Below are positions 1-10,059 of a DNA stretch of 64,000 nucleotides, piece after piece (the first letter of the stretch is position 1; the number at the start of each line of letters is the position of its first letter). This stretch comes from Datisca glomerata (lineage: Eukaryota; Streptophyta; Magnoliopsida; Cucurbitales; Datiscaceae): NCBI GenBank assembly GCA_003255025.1, contig QANY01002375.1:1687609-1751608 (forward strand), read 5' to 3'. The position numbers and the translations under genes are program-made. The notes under the pieces were generated by a model, which saw nothing but the letters and a program-made list of their open reading frames with translations, was not told where the DNA came from and searched no databases.

Positions 1-1680
1 AGTAGAAGCTAGAGCCTACAGAGCCTCAATGTTGTGGGAGGGTTGTGAGACAACCAGGCAGGTACATGTCTTATGAAGATGCCTTGGTAGCAGTTTCAAA
101 TAAGGATCATGATGAACCTGTCTCCTACTCACAGTCCATAGCTAGTCCTGAAGCGAACCTATGGCACGAAGCCATGAATGTCGAGATACAATCGATGTAC
201 TCAAATGAAGTCTGGAAGCTTGTAGATCCTCTTGAAGGGGTGAAACATGTAGGGTGTAATGGATTTTTAAGAAAAAGAGAAATGGATTTATAAGAAAATG
301 AAAGGTTCATATGAGAATGTGGAGACATTAAAAGATAGACCAGTAGCCATAGGCTACACCTAAAAGGAAGGTATTGACTATGATGATAACTTCTCATCGG
401 TGGCTATGCTTAAGTTCATTTGAATCCTCCTATCCATTGATGCTGCCCTCGATTATGAAATTTAGAAGATGGACGTCAAGACTGCATTCTGAATGGAAAT
501 CCCAAAAAATGCATTTATAAGGCTCAACCAGACGGGTTCATAGAGAAAGGCCAAGAGAGAAAGGTTTTTGAGGTGCTAAAGTCCATTTATGGAGTTAAGC
601 AAGCGTCTCGATCGTGGAATATCATATTGGACGAAACTGTCAAGAACTTTGGTTTTTAACAGTTAGTGCATGACCTTATGTGTTGAAGCTAATACATGAA
701 GGGAATGTGGTTTTTTCTGGTCTTGTACGTGGAGGATATTCTACTCATTAAAAATGATGTAGGAAAATTGCTCGATGTCAAGATTTGGCTTGCAAAGTAA
801 TTTGATATGAAAGATTTTGGAGAAGCTACATTTGTCTTAGGGATTCAGATCTTTCAGGATTGTAAGAACAGATAGTTGACGATGTCTCAAGCATATTATA
901 TTGATAAGGTGATGGATCGTTTTAGTATGCAAGACTACAAGAAGTGATATTTTCCCTTCAGACATGGAGCCAACCTCTCCAAGGAGCAGTTTCCCAAGAC
1001 TCCTGAAGAAGAGGAATACCTGAGCCATAGGAAGTCTCATGTATGCAATGCTTTGCACAAGCCCAGATATTTACTATGGCGTTTGCGTGGTGAATTATTT
1101 TCAATCTAATTCTAGACTCGAGTGGAATGTTATCAAGCATATCATTAAGTATCTTAAGAGAACGAGGAACTACATACTTGTGTATTCAGGTACTGACCTA
1201 AATATGATGGCTTATACTGACTCCGATTTCCAAGCGGACAAGGATCATGAGGTCCACATTAGGAACAATGTTCATCCTAAATGGTGGAACAATGATATGG
1301 AGAAGTATCAAGCAATCTTGCATTGTTGATTCTACTATGGAAGCTAATATGTGGTGACTTCTGAAGTTGCAAAGGAGGTTGTCTTGCTTAGAAAGTTCCT
1401 AAAGACTCTGGAAGTCGTTCTAGATACTGACAAACCCATGACACTTTATTTGCAATAGCAGTTGGGTTGTAACAAACTCGAAGAAACCGATGAGTCATAA
1501 AAGATCTAAACATATAGAGCAGAAGTATCATATCATTAGAGAGATTGTTTAGTGTGGAGATGTTGTAGAAACACACATATCGATGGTCAACAACCTAGCA
1601 GATCCAATCAAGAAGACTTTAAGCAGTACAGTCTTTGATGGTCATTTGGAGGGCATGAAGATATGAGACTGTACATGACT
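1..1680 (+). pseudogene. Ty1/copia pol remnant (reverse transcriptase to RNase H)
   Basis: Broken reading frames on the + strand follow the order of a copia polyprotein. The start of the RT domain (an 'EAMNVEIQSMYSNEVWKLVD' block) lies at about 45-290. Further RT blocks with stops follow at 290-950. A 'MYAMLCTSPDI' block is near 1039, and RNase H begins with 'YTDSDFQADKDH' near 1214. The conserved order and the copia-specific 'SLMYAMxCTRPD' type motif make the family assignment firm. Numerous stops and frameshifts mean no function. The 5' part (gag, protease, integrase) lies outside the window or is lost. It resembles the copia copies at 63.2-64 kb and 32.3-33.5 kb. Confidence 0.85.
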
Positions 1681-1701
1681 ACTTTAGTCCAAGTGTGAGT
1701 T

Positions 1702-3491
1702 TGTTGAAATTATCTCCATAAAGTAGGGTGTAATAATTATTTATGAGTATTTAGTTATTTCTATGGCATTTATGTTTTACTGAATTTTATGAATATATGA
1801 AAATTTTCTTATAATTAAAGTGTGTTTATAATTTACTTAAGTCTTAGAATTATTATCAACGTAAGAAAAGTAAAGACAGAGGGGTCTTCCAGACAAACTC
1901 TTCTGAAATTGTTCAGAATGTTATTCACAGTCTTAGGATTGACTGGACAATCAAATCTGATTACGACTACTAGGTTGAACCAAATGATTCCATTCCAGGA
2001 GCATGAGAGTGAAGACTCTAATGGTTGACCTGGACATGTAATGGAACATGTTGAATAGACCAATAATAAATTAATTTAGAGCAAAATTGTTTATATAACT
2101 CTAAATCAAATTGTTACACCTTAAGAGTATTTTTGTGATAACCTTAATCCTGAGGTGAATACGAAACTTGACTTAGATACTTGTGATCTTTGATACGTCA
2201 AATGAGTGAGTTCAGATTGATGGATATTACCTTGATTGTTGGGATCGTGATTCAACTATGTTTAAGTTGCGCGATTCACATATATAGAATTCGTGGTATG
2301 ATTGCAAGAGAAACAAACTAGGGCTGGTAGTCAATGGCATTAGTCATTGAATAAAACATTATGAATTGTACGAGACACTTTACTGATATGTATTTCTTAT
2401 TCACAGTCAATAAATAAGTTAAGAAAATAATAACTAGGGGTAAAATGATAATTTTACATCTAACTCTTATTAGTGATATTCATGAATGGTAACATTATAA
2501 AATATTCTGTGGACTGTAAAATAAAGATGTTTATTTGCACCAACAGAAAATGTAGCGCGCATGAATCGAAAGTTAATTCGGCATCGGACCTATAGTGAAG
2601 TTGTACGACGTTGAAATTAAATAGGTCGAGAATTTATGGAGATAAACTAACCGAGTATTTGAATCTCATAGCTTTATTCATGTGGGCATATTCGGTCTTA
2701 GGAGTAGCTCATAAAGACAGGAATGAGAAACATCATCAGTTGGACCAAAAACGTGTTTTGGAACAAGATTCACTTCCCGAACCCATCTGTGATGGGTGTC
2801 ATCACTAAATTAGTGAAGAGTAGAATTAATGTTTAAATTAATTAATTTTTTATTTGTACTTAGTAAATATAAGCAATTAATTAATTAATTGATGGGGATC
2901 AATTTAATTTATCAATTCGGATCGATGAATTTGGACACAATATTAGGTCTAAGGGGGATGTAAAAATCACGTAGAGCAATGCAGGGAGATGTTGAATTTT
3001 GGCAATTTACAATATAGGGGTATATGTGTATAATTTACAATTATTATATAAGGGATTACATCACTAACCTAAGCTTAACCTAATCACAGTGTGTGATTAT
3101 TCAGAGCAAGAAAAAAAATTATCTCTCCCCTCCCTTATAGCCGTTGAAATCATAGTGAGCGAGAAGAAAAATTATTTTTTCTTCCTCAGTTGTTTAGAGT
3201 GCTCACACTCTATTCTTGACAATATCATTGCAACATATACTTTTGAATCCTACAAGTGGTTGTTACTGTGAAGATCGATTGAAGTTCTGTGAATCTTAAG
3301 AACGAGGAACATGAGACAATAAATTGGATCCCGCCAATTAAGAAATTCTCCATTATCAAAAATGGTAAAAATTATTTCTATCTCTTCTCAATACGTTTAT
3401 CTAAATATTATGATCATTGTATGGTTTTATATTTAATATGATTAATTATTTTTTTTGATATTCCACCTACAAAACGTTTGTGGTTCATTCA
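1702..3491 (+). repeat. Probable 3' LTR of the left copia element
   Basis: Directly after the pol remnant comes a degenerate purine-rich stretch (about 1689-1700) and then TGTTGAAATT at 1702, the expected position and TG start of a 3' LTR. A TATA-like TATATAAG lies near 3046. The right end is uncertain: I place it near 3491, where a CA-ending segment precedes unrelated sequence. A short ORF at 3089-3271 inside it is not considered a gene. No primer binding site follows, as expected for a 3' LTR. Confidence 0.4.
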
Positions 3492-4640
3492 ATTTTCATC
3501 AAAAATTTTAAAACTCGTTCCAACATTATAAGCGGTAAGGTAATAATAGTAATAACAAAAACTATAAAGTGGTTGAGGATCATACTTGTACGAGTGGGAA
3601 AGTCTTCCAAACAATCTTCGATAGGAAGGTAAACTATAATGTCCTTTAGAGGATCCAAGTACAAGCCAACCTGAATCAAAAGTTCAGGTCTGAGAAGGAC
3701 GTCATAAGCGCGGGCCTCAATAGGGAGCTCGGCTAGGTAGGAAATTTGGGACAGGAGGTAGACGGGGAGTTCTTTTGGCCTCCTCTTAGCCACTGCAAGA
3801 AGATTAAGGGAAACTAACGACCGACGTAAGCAACACATAGATATTCTCCCTTGTAAAATTCAAGTTCACGTGCGGCCCCGAAGACCCGAGGGACTGAGGA
3901 CACGGACTCTGAATCCCCAGGAAGGTCGTCCTAGAGCCCAGAAATCACGAACAACCTATCGTTCCAATCCTTGTACTAGGAAGGTATCCCACTCACGATC
4001 CCCTTTGCTTGTCGAATATGGCTACTGTGGTAATACCAGCCCAGGCCATGAGGAGGCACCCCTACCACCTTGTTCTTGGGGGAGACTTCAACTGTAACAT
4101 AAAGTCAAGTTCATCCAAAGTCAATTCCTTATCGAGGTGTAACCTCTATAACACCCAACAACCAATCACAGTCCTTCACAAGTTTCAGTAGGAATTGAGC
4201 CAGAGCAATACATGTCGAGGAGAAGAGGATCTAACATAGGGGCTCAACTACCCTATGTAAGGCATCATTATTATTCGCTGAAAGTAGCACTCCACGTGGC
4301 GCTTTTTCCCTTGCGGCAGGCGCCGGTCTACTTCATTCGCCATGATGAACGTCTAGTCAGCCACCAAACGTTCACAGCCACCCCAATTTCATCATATCTA
4401 GGAATGGTCATCACCTCGCCTAAAGCTTATTCGACGCGCATCCCCCTTCAAGGCTCTAGGTACAGATACCCCTTCTACAAGTGGTACAAGGTAAGCAATT
4501 CTCTCCTAAGGGAAACTCTGTCAAAATTTCTCCATGATACTGACTTAGGTATCGGTGGTTCTTTGACGAGGAAACCACTCCTGGTTCTCTTCGCTTTAAA
4601 GTCATTTTCCTGTGTTATACAGGTTTCCGCCTGAAAAGAT
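3485..4640 (-). pseudogene. GC-richer degenerate block, possible gypsy-type transposon protein remnant
   Basis: This block is less AT-rich than its surroundings and keeps several open stretches on both strands, the longest being 140 codons on + (4212-4634) and 117 codons on - (3485-3838). Read on the minus strand it has short blocks that recall the N-terminal 'putative gypsy type transposon' (gag-like) region of plant elements, for example a 'SGIP...KDWNDRLFVISGL' stretch around 3940-3990. The match is by eye, fragmentary and frame-shifted. It could instead be another kind of decayed coding sequence. I do not assign a function. Confidence 0.3.
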
Positions 4641-4919
4641 CCCTATGTGGACAGGAGATTGCATACCACTTCACTGTTGAGATTATTAGTAACAACATCC
4701 CTTGTAGCTTGTTCTTTGTTGGTCTCTGAATACATATGGCCTTTATATAAAGAAAAAATACTAATGCAATTGGCTTAGAATGTACTCATCTAAACTCCTT
4801 GCAAACCATTTATTGGATTTCGTCTCTAAATAAGAATTGTTGAAAGGCAAACTGCAATTGATTCTTTAGAGTTTCGGGAAGCTCTTTCTTTATCTATGGA
4901 ATCAAGTTGATTTTGATAT

Positions 4920-5560
4920 TGCCTTTTATCTTTTGGTTGTTCATGGCAGTGTATCAATATCTTCCTTTCGCATGACAATGTCATAAAAGAAATATTCTTA
5001 GACATCTACATGATTTTACATAAAGAATGGGCAATGATTTAACAGTGCTTGAGAATTTTGATGTCTTCCCTGACAAATATGATTCCAACAAACATGGTCG
5101 TGGATTGTGGAATTGAAACTCTTACAGGATTTTGCAGTTCTCTTTAAACTTTGAAGTCCTCTACCCTCGCTTTTTTGCATCTTAACTTTCTCTTCATATT
5201 CTTTTGGTTGTTTCTCACCAATAATCTAAATATCAAAATAATATTTTTTTAAACGCTTTTTTCAATTTCTGATCATCAAATTTTGTATAGCATGTGCAAT
5301 GCATGTGTTATATTACTAGATATGTGTAAATGTTGCCAATATTTACGAATGGTTGATTTTAAAACTATAAAAAACAATCTTCATCCAATATCAATTTCAA
5401 GAAAATTAAAGATAGAAGTTGTACTGAAAAAGAAAAAAAACTGAACTGAAGTGAGTAGAAGAAGCGCAGAAGATAAGTAATATTTATACGTATCTTTTAG
5501 GTGTTAGAAACTAAAACAAAATGGATAAATATCAGGGAAATTAGGTGTATGAGCCATTTT
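4920..5560. repeat. Copy of the 10-13 kb repeat family
   Basis: The segment beginning with GTTGTTCATGGCAGTGTATC and continuing through a TTTCGCATGACAATGTCATA block, a T-rich stretch and 'AAATTTTGTATA' resembles 10855-11230 over several hundred bases. The first part is found again at 12255-12335. It is a dispersed member of the repeat family described at 10-13 kb. No coding potential is seen. Confidence 0.6.
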
Positions 5561-5595
5561 ATTCAACTGTTTTAGATGCTCCTTGTTGAACCAAC

Positions 5596-5955
5596 TTTTG
5601 TTTCTTTTAGGGCTTAGATTTGGAGCTTGAGGTCCAAAATTTCACGGAGAAGAGACTTGTGCCCGCTCGACCACCTCTGCTCTTCTTAGAGCCAGCGCTG
5701 CTCTTCGTGAAGCCAACGCTGCTCCTCACGCAACCATCGAATCTCCTCGTGATCATAGTCGGAAGGACTGGAAGAGTAAGAAATGATGGATTTGAAAGAA
5801 AACACGTGTAGAGGCGGTTTGTGAGTTGAAAAGAGGGAGAATGTAGAGGGAAAATATGGATTTCGTTTGTGATGGAGAGGACAATTCAGAGGGAGAGGAA
5901 AAGATGAAGATATTGAAATATTAGATACTGCAGATAGTGGGCAGAAGAACCGCAA
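5596..5955 (-). pseudogene. PTAC5: N-terminal fragment of a pTAC5-like plastid protein
   Basis: On the minus strand an ATG at 5955 opens 89 codons. They begin with a Ser/Phe/Leu-rich, acid-poor segment like a chloroplast transit peptide and end in repeats of the heptad-like unit 'REEQRWL'. After an in-frame TAA at 5688-5686 the same frame continues with another EEQRW and then 'SLLREILDLKLQI'. Tandem R-E-E-Q-R-W repeats followed by a coiled 'ESLLxEI.DL.L.I' segment are, from memory of the family, characteristic of pTAC5 (plastid transcriptionally active chromosome protein 5). The zinc-finger and peptidoglycan-binding-like parts are missing. With an internal stop and no downstream exons, this is a captured or decayed first exon. 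Identity is from motif memory and not from a search. Confidence 0.6.
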
Positions 5956-6662
5956 GAAACGAAGAATGGAGATGATGATATTTATGGGTGCGCATGAGGA
6001 TATTTGTAGGCGTTCCTTTGGCTGTACTTGCGGAAAAATGTAGGTTTAGAAGAAAGGAGAGGAGAGAGAGAGGTGAAAAAGCAACGCTACAAATCTGTTT
6101 TTTCACGATGTGCGTCAAAAAATGAACAAGACAAAGATAATTAAATCCGTCGTCTATAAATAAGTAGCACTTTTTCTTCTTCACTCTATGATGATGAATA
6201 TACACTCATCATACTAAAAGATATAAATTAAAACAAAATGAATAGCGTAGAAGTCTCATCATTTTAGTTTTAGTTTCTGAAGAATACGATGGGATTTTGA
6301 GACCTGTCGTGCTTATACTTATAAAAATGACGGGGCCTCTAACCCTGTCATTTTTTGTCATTTTTAATTTCTCTAAGTTGATTGGAGGCGACGCACCGTC
6401 GTAACAACACAGTTTAAAAGGCATTGATAGCCTTGAATCCTTATCGCGTGCTACTTCACCCCATTCGTTTTCCCTTCTCTTTGGTTTTGATCCCTTGCAT
6501 AAGTTAGTGGAAGAGAGAGAAGGAAGATCATGTTAGCTTTTAATTCAAGCCTATTTGCTTTGCCCAAAACAGATCGTTGAAGAAAGCCTTTGAATCTGGC
6601 TTCCTAGAAAGCGAAAGAAAACCTGTGACTCTAGGGCTTCGACTTGCTGCATCTATTTTCTT

Positions 6663-6755
6663 CACTCGGGATGGGTCGTTGATCAAGCCACTCTCGCCGA
6701 GGAGGAAAGTCTTGTAGTCATCCGATTCGGCCGTTACTGGGATGAGACTTGTATG
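6663..6755 (+). pseudogene. YLS8: Single exon fragment of YLS8/DIM1 (U5 snRNP thioredoxin-like protein)
   Basis: A 31-codon open stretch reads H-S-G-W-V-V-D-Q-A-T-L-A-E-E-E-S-L-V-V-I and continues R-F-G-R-Y-W-D-E-T-C-M. This matches the N-terminus of the very conserved DIM1/YLS8/Dib1 family, which normally reads HSGWAVDQAILAEEERLVVI then RFGHDWDETCM. The upstream codons (6641-6662) are shifted by a small insertion and the initiator ATG is not evident. A donor-like GTAGGT overlaps the last codon (6755). The following exons of the family (MDEVL..., FFFRNKH..., KYRY end) were not found in the next 3 kb. It is a gene fragment, probably moved by a transposon. An antisense ORF at 6540-6839 is a shadow. 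Confidence 0.75.
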
Positions 6756-7484
6756 TAGGTCCCTTTTCTTTCCACATCTTTTCTTTGTTTTCATCAATGG
6801 AGTTGTTTTAGCTTGAGTTTCTGTCCAACTTCTACTCAATATATGTTTTCCCCTCCTTTATTTGACTTCCCAATCTGTGTGGTGATTGAATTTCCACTTC
6901 AGTGTATTATTTAGGGTAGAGATCATATTTCTTATTTCTGATTTCGTATTGATTCTATAAGAATTTCGATCAATGGCTTTTGAGTCTTATCTGTTTTTAG
7001 TCCCAGAAAATTTGCTCTTGAGATGATTTTGTAAGATTTTGATAGCATACATGAATTGAATCAATATGCCTTGTGCTCTCATATTCTGAAAAATTCTGTG
7101 TGGTGATTGTTTTGTGCTCTGTTTGGCCTATTTGTTCCTTAGGTTCATATGGAGAGGCCTACATGCTGATTTGAATGGCACAGTAAGTCTTAAAGCTGGA
7201 TGCTATACTCTTGCTATCCATGTACCTTTGTGTTAAATTTGATTTTGAATTTGTTGTCTTACTATGATTTTTGACTTTTTTCCCTAAATAATATCAACTC
7301 ATCAGAATATTCAGTGGACGGAACACTATGAGGTAGGAATTCAGTCCATTTCAAAAGAAAACTATCGTAATTGGAATCTGATAAGCATATATCATACTGC
7401 TTTCTTTGATATAGAAAAGCATAACTCCTATCATTAGTTTACGTTTCACTATTTAGCTGCAGGACTTCAGGATAGATAGATGGT

Positions 7485-7709
7485 TTGCTGGGACCAATTA
7501 GTAAACATAAAAGTTACATTAAAAAAATCAGTACAAGAACAGATTTTCTAGAAAACGTTAGCGGTACCGTTGTGGGTCCTCTTTGGCTTCTCCAATTTTG
7601 GTTGCACGCATATTTCCCTGAATTAGGGCCACCAACTTTTCTAGAAACCAACTTCGCTTCTCATGGAGAGAAGATTGTTAAAGAATGTTTCTCATTTTTT
7701 ATACTATGA
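7485..7709 (+). pseudogene. Plant mobile domain (MAIN-like) fragment
   Basis: An open stretch of 74 codons contains 'VVGPLWLLQFWLHAYFPELG', which fits the 'GPLW(L/I)LQLWL..YFPE' core of the plant mobile domain. This domain is carried by MAIN/MAIL proteins and by several transposons. Short exon-like pieces upstream (7141-7185, 7306-7331) have splice-like borders, but I could not tie them to a known protein. No complete domain is present. It lies between the YLS8 fragment and the CACTA terminus and may belong to the same mobile unit. Confidence 0.5.
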
Positions 7710-8370
7710 ACAAAAGCCGATATCCTATGTGTTTCACTCTTTTCAGAGGATCATGTCTGAGTCCTGATTGGTTTACCTTTACTTTGATTCATCATCACAA
7801 TATGAATGATTATTCTAGGAGATGTTGGACAAGTTCTCTTCTAGTTGAGTATTTGGTTATTGGTAAACCATCAACGAATAACAAAAAATCTTATTAAGCA
7901 AAGGCCTCATTTGAGTGTCACTGCCTTGCTTAGTTTGCTAGAAAATTTGGGCTTACTTAATGTATTCCAGCTCTTTTGTGAGCGTGTAAAATGGTTTATA
8001 GAAATGTGTGGTATATGCTTTTATACCTAAAGTCTTATTCTATAAGTTTGTATGTTGGATGTTCATTTTGGCCTTTGGTGATAAACTCTTCTACTAATGG
8101 TTGCTGATGGCTGGATTTTCTTTTCATTCTGTATTGATTCTGATTATTGCGCATAATGGGATTCATTTGTATACTTTAAAAAGATCAAATTAGGAGTATG
8201 TGGCGAACTTCTGCTAATATCTCATTGTTCAGCTTAGCGGCGGAATGCATTAGCGGGTTGTGTGCATGAATGAATTTCTTTTTTTTTTTTTTGCTTGTTC
8301 CTCTAACTTGATTTACTTGTATATTCTTGCTTATTAAGTGAACTCTCTTTCACTGAGGATCAATAATCAT

Positions 8371-8439
8371 TTTTGGGTTATTTGGAGGCAAAGAAACATT
8401 AGAACTTTTGACGGCATAGAAAACACTATTGGTAAAGTT
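8371..8439 (+). pseudogene. Short LINE ORF2 C-terminal-like fragment
   Basis: Twenty-three codons read 'FWVIWRQRNIRTFDGIENTI' plus GKV. This resembles the conserved '(L/F)W.IW..RN.R.F.G' segment between the zinc-knuckle and RNase H parts of plant L1-type ORF2 proteins. Frame is lost on both sides. The match is short, so the call is tentative. Confidence 0.35.
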
Positions 8440-9299
8440 TCTTTTTGTTCCTCATTTTAACAAGAGAATGGCTTGATTGTTTATTTCCCATTTTGGTTTG
8501 AGTACAACTGGGTTAGTAACCGATGCCGACTCTCCTTAGATTCTGATCTCTATGATGTATTTACCATCTGTCGGTGCTTTTTTACATTAGACTAGCCAAA
8601 AACATTGACGATCAATCATGCTTACTTCCAATTTCCGCCAATGTGAGTTGAGTTCTGTGATAGGCGAGCCATTTGATATTGGTTTTTTATTATGTAAAGT
8701 ACAATGATAGTTTGTCATGGAAGTCCTCCCTTTTCCAAAGAGATTCGTCTACATACCTTAGCATTTCTGCTTATAACTGTCCTACTATTTGTGGAGTTGT
8801 TCTTTATTGCTGTTTGTTTAAATGCACGTGGTATGACATAGATATACATATCATAATATTTTTATAATTAAATGTCAATTACTTAACACTTGGGAGTGTT
8901 GAATGGATGAATATATAATGAACTACTATTCATATTCTTGTAGTTTGATTTATGGGTTGGTTTCTTGCTTAGATGTCAGTAATATTTTTTTGTTTGCTTG
9001 CTGGTAATTTAATTATCATTTTTCTATCTCAGGTATTTGCTTTTATACCGCTGATGTATGTACATGTGCAGAAGAAGCCCGAAGGCTAACAAGCTCGTTA
9101 AAATATTGCTCATTTCATTACTTCAACGATTATGTAAAATACATGTACATTATTAGAATTTATTTGTGCTTGATTTATGAAATGTATACATGTAGAATTT
9201 ACTTGCGTTACATTTTTAAAATGTGTATATATTGAATTTATTTGTGTTACATTTTTTAAATGTGTTTATGGATTTTTGTAGCATGTGGATGAACAGTGA

Positions 9300-9611
9300 T
9301 TTTATTTGGATGGATGGATACATTTTTTAATGTGTAAATTTTTAAGCCAGTTTGTGACGACGGTTAATTGATACAGCGTCACAGCGTCGAAAATCAAGTT
9401 TTGACGACAATTATCAATAATTTGACGATGGTTCATTAATGAACTGTTGTAAAAAATGTAGCTTTTGAACTGTCGTTGAAAACCCATCTTTTACGATGGA
9501 ATAAAGCATTTTAACGATGGTGTATATGCCAAGCGTAGTGAAAATTTCCCGTTATAAATGATTTTTCACAATGGGTATTCCCCGTCGTAAAAAATGAATT
9601 TCGTAGTAGTG
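9300..9611 (-). mobile_element. CACTA (En/Spm-type) transposon terminus
   Basis: Read on the minus strand from 9611, the sequence starts CACTACTACGAAATTCA, the hallmark CACTA terminal inverted repeat. It is followed over 300 bp by many sub-terminal copies of a TTT(T)ACGACGG / CCATCGT(A/C)AA type motif in both orientations (for example at 9356, 9398, 9422, 9487, 9515 and 9582). This terminal and sub-terminal organisation is diagnostic of CACTA elements. Related GACGG/CCGTCGT motifs recur at 6325-6410 and near 6140, so the element may reach leftwards over the gene fragments. I could not find the opposite CACTA end. The 3-bp flank after the end is AAG. Confidence 0.75.
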
Positions 9612-10059
9612 AAGAGAAGGATGTAACGAATTTGAGTGTGGGAAGAGGTTTGAAACTGATGATTTTTAAGATAATATATTCACGATATATAATTATCACG
9701 TATAGTATATACAAGTACACAAAATATATTACGGTATATTAATGGTATATTAACATATAGTATGGTATATAAAAAATAGACTACTCCTCTAAATGAACCT
9801 TAATATCATAATACCTCCTGAACTTTAGTTCAAAATCAATTTACCTCCTAAATTTCGATCATTTCTTTATTGGCACATAAATTTTTTCCATCAAAAAACA
9901 CCGTTCCTCCAAAATTCTAAGATAACAATGTTAAAAAAACACTTTGTTCCCATGGTATGTTAATATTGGGTCAAAATTTAGGGGTATTAAGACATTAACT
10001 CGCACACGCGCACACTCACAGTAATTCAAAGATATGATGTACAAATGCCCATTCACAGT

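Noticed and set aside
6540..6839. 99-codon minus-strand ORF
   Set aside because: It is antisense to the YLS8-like exon, whose protein match on the plus strand is clear.
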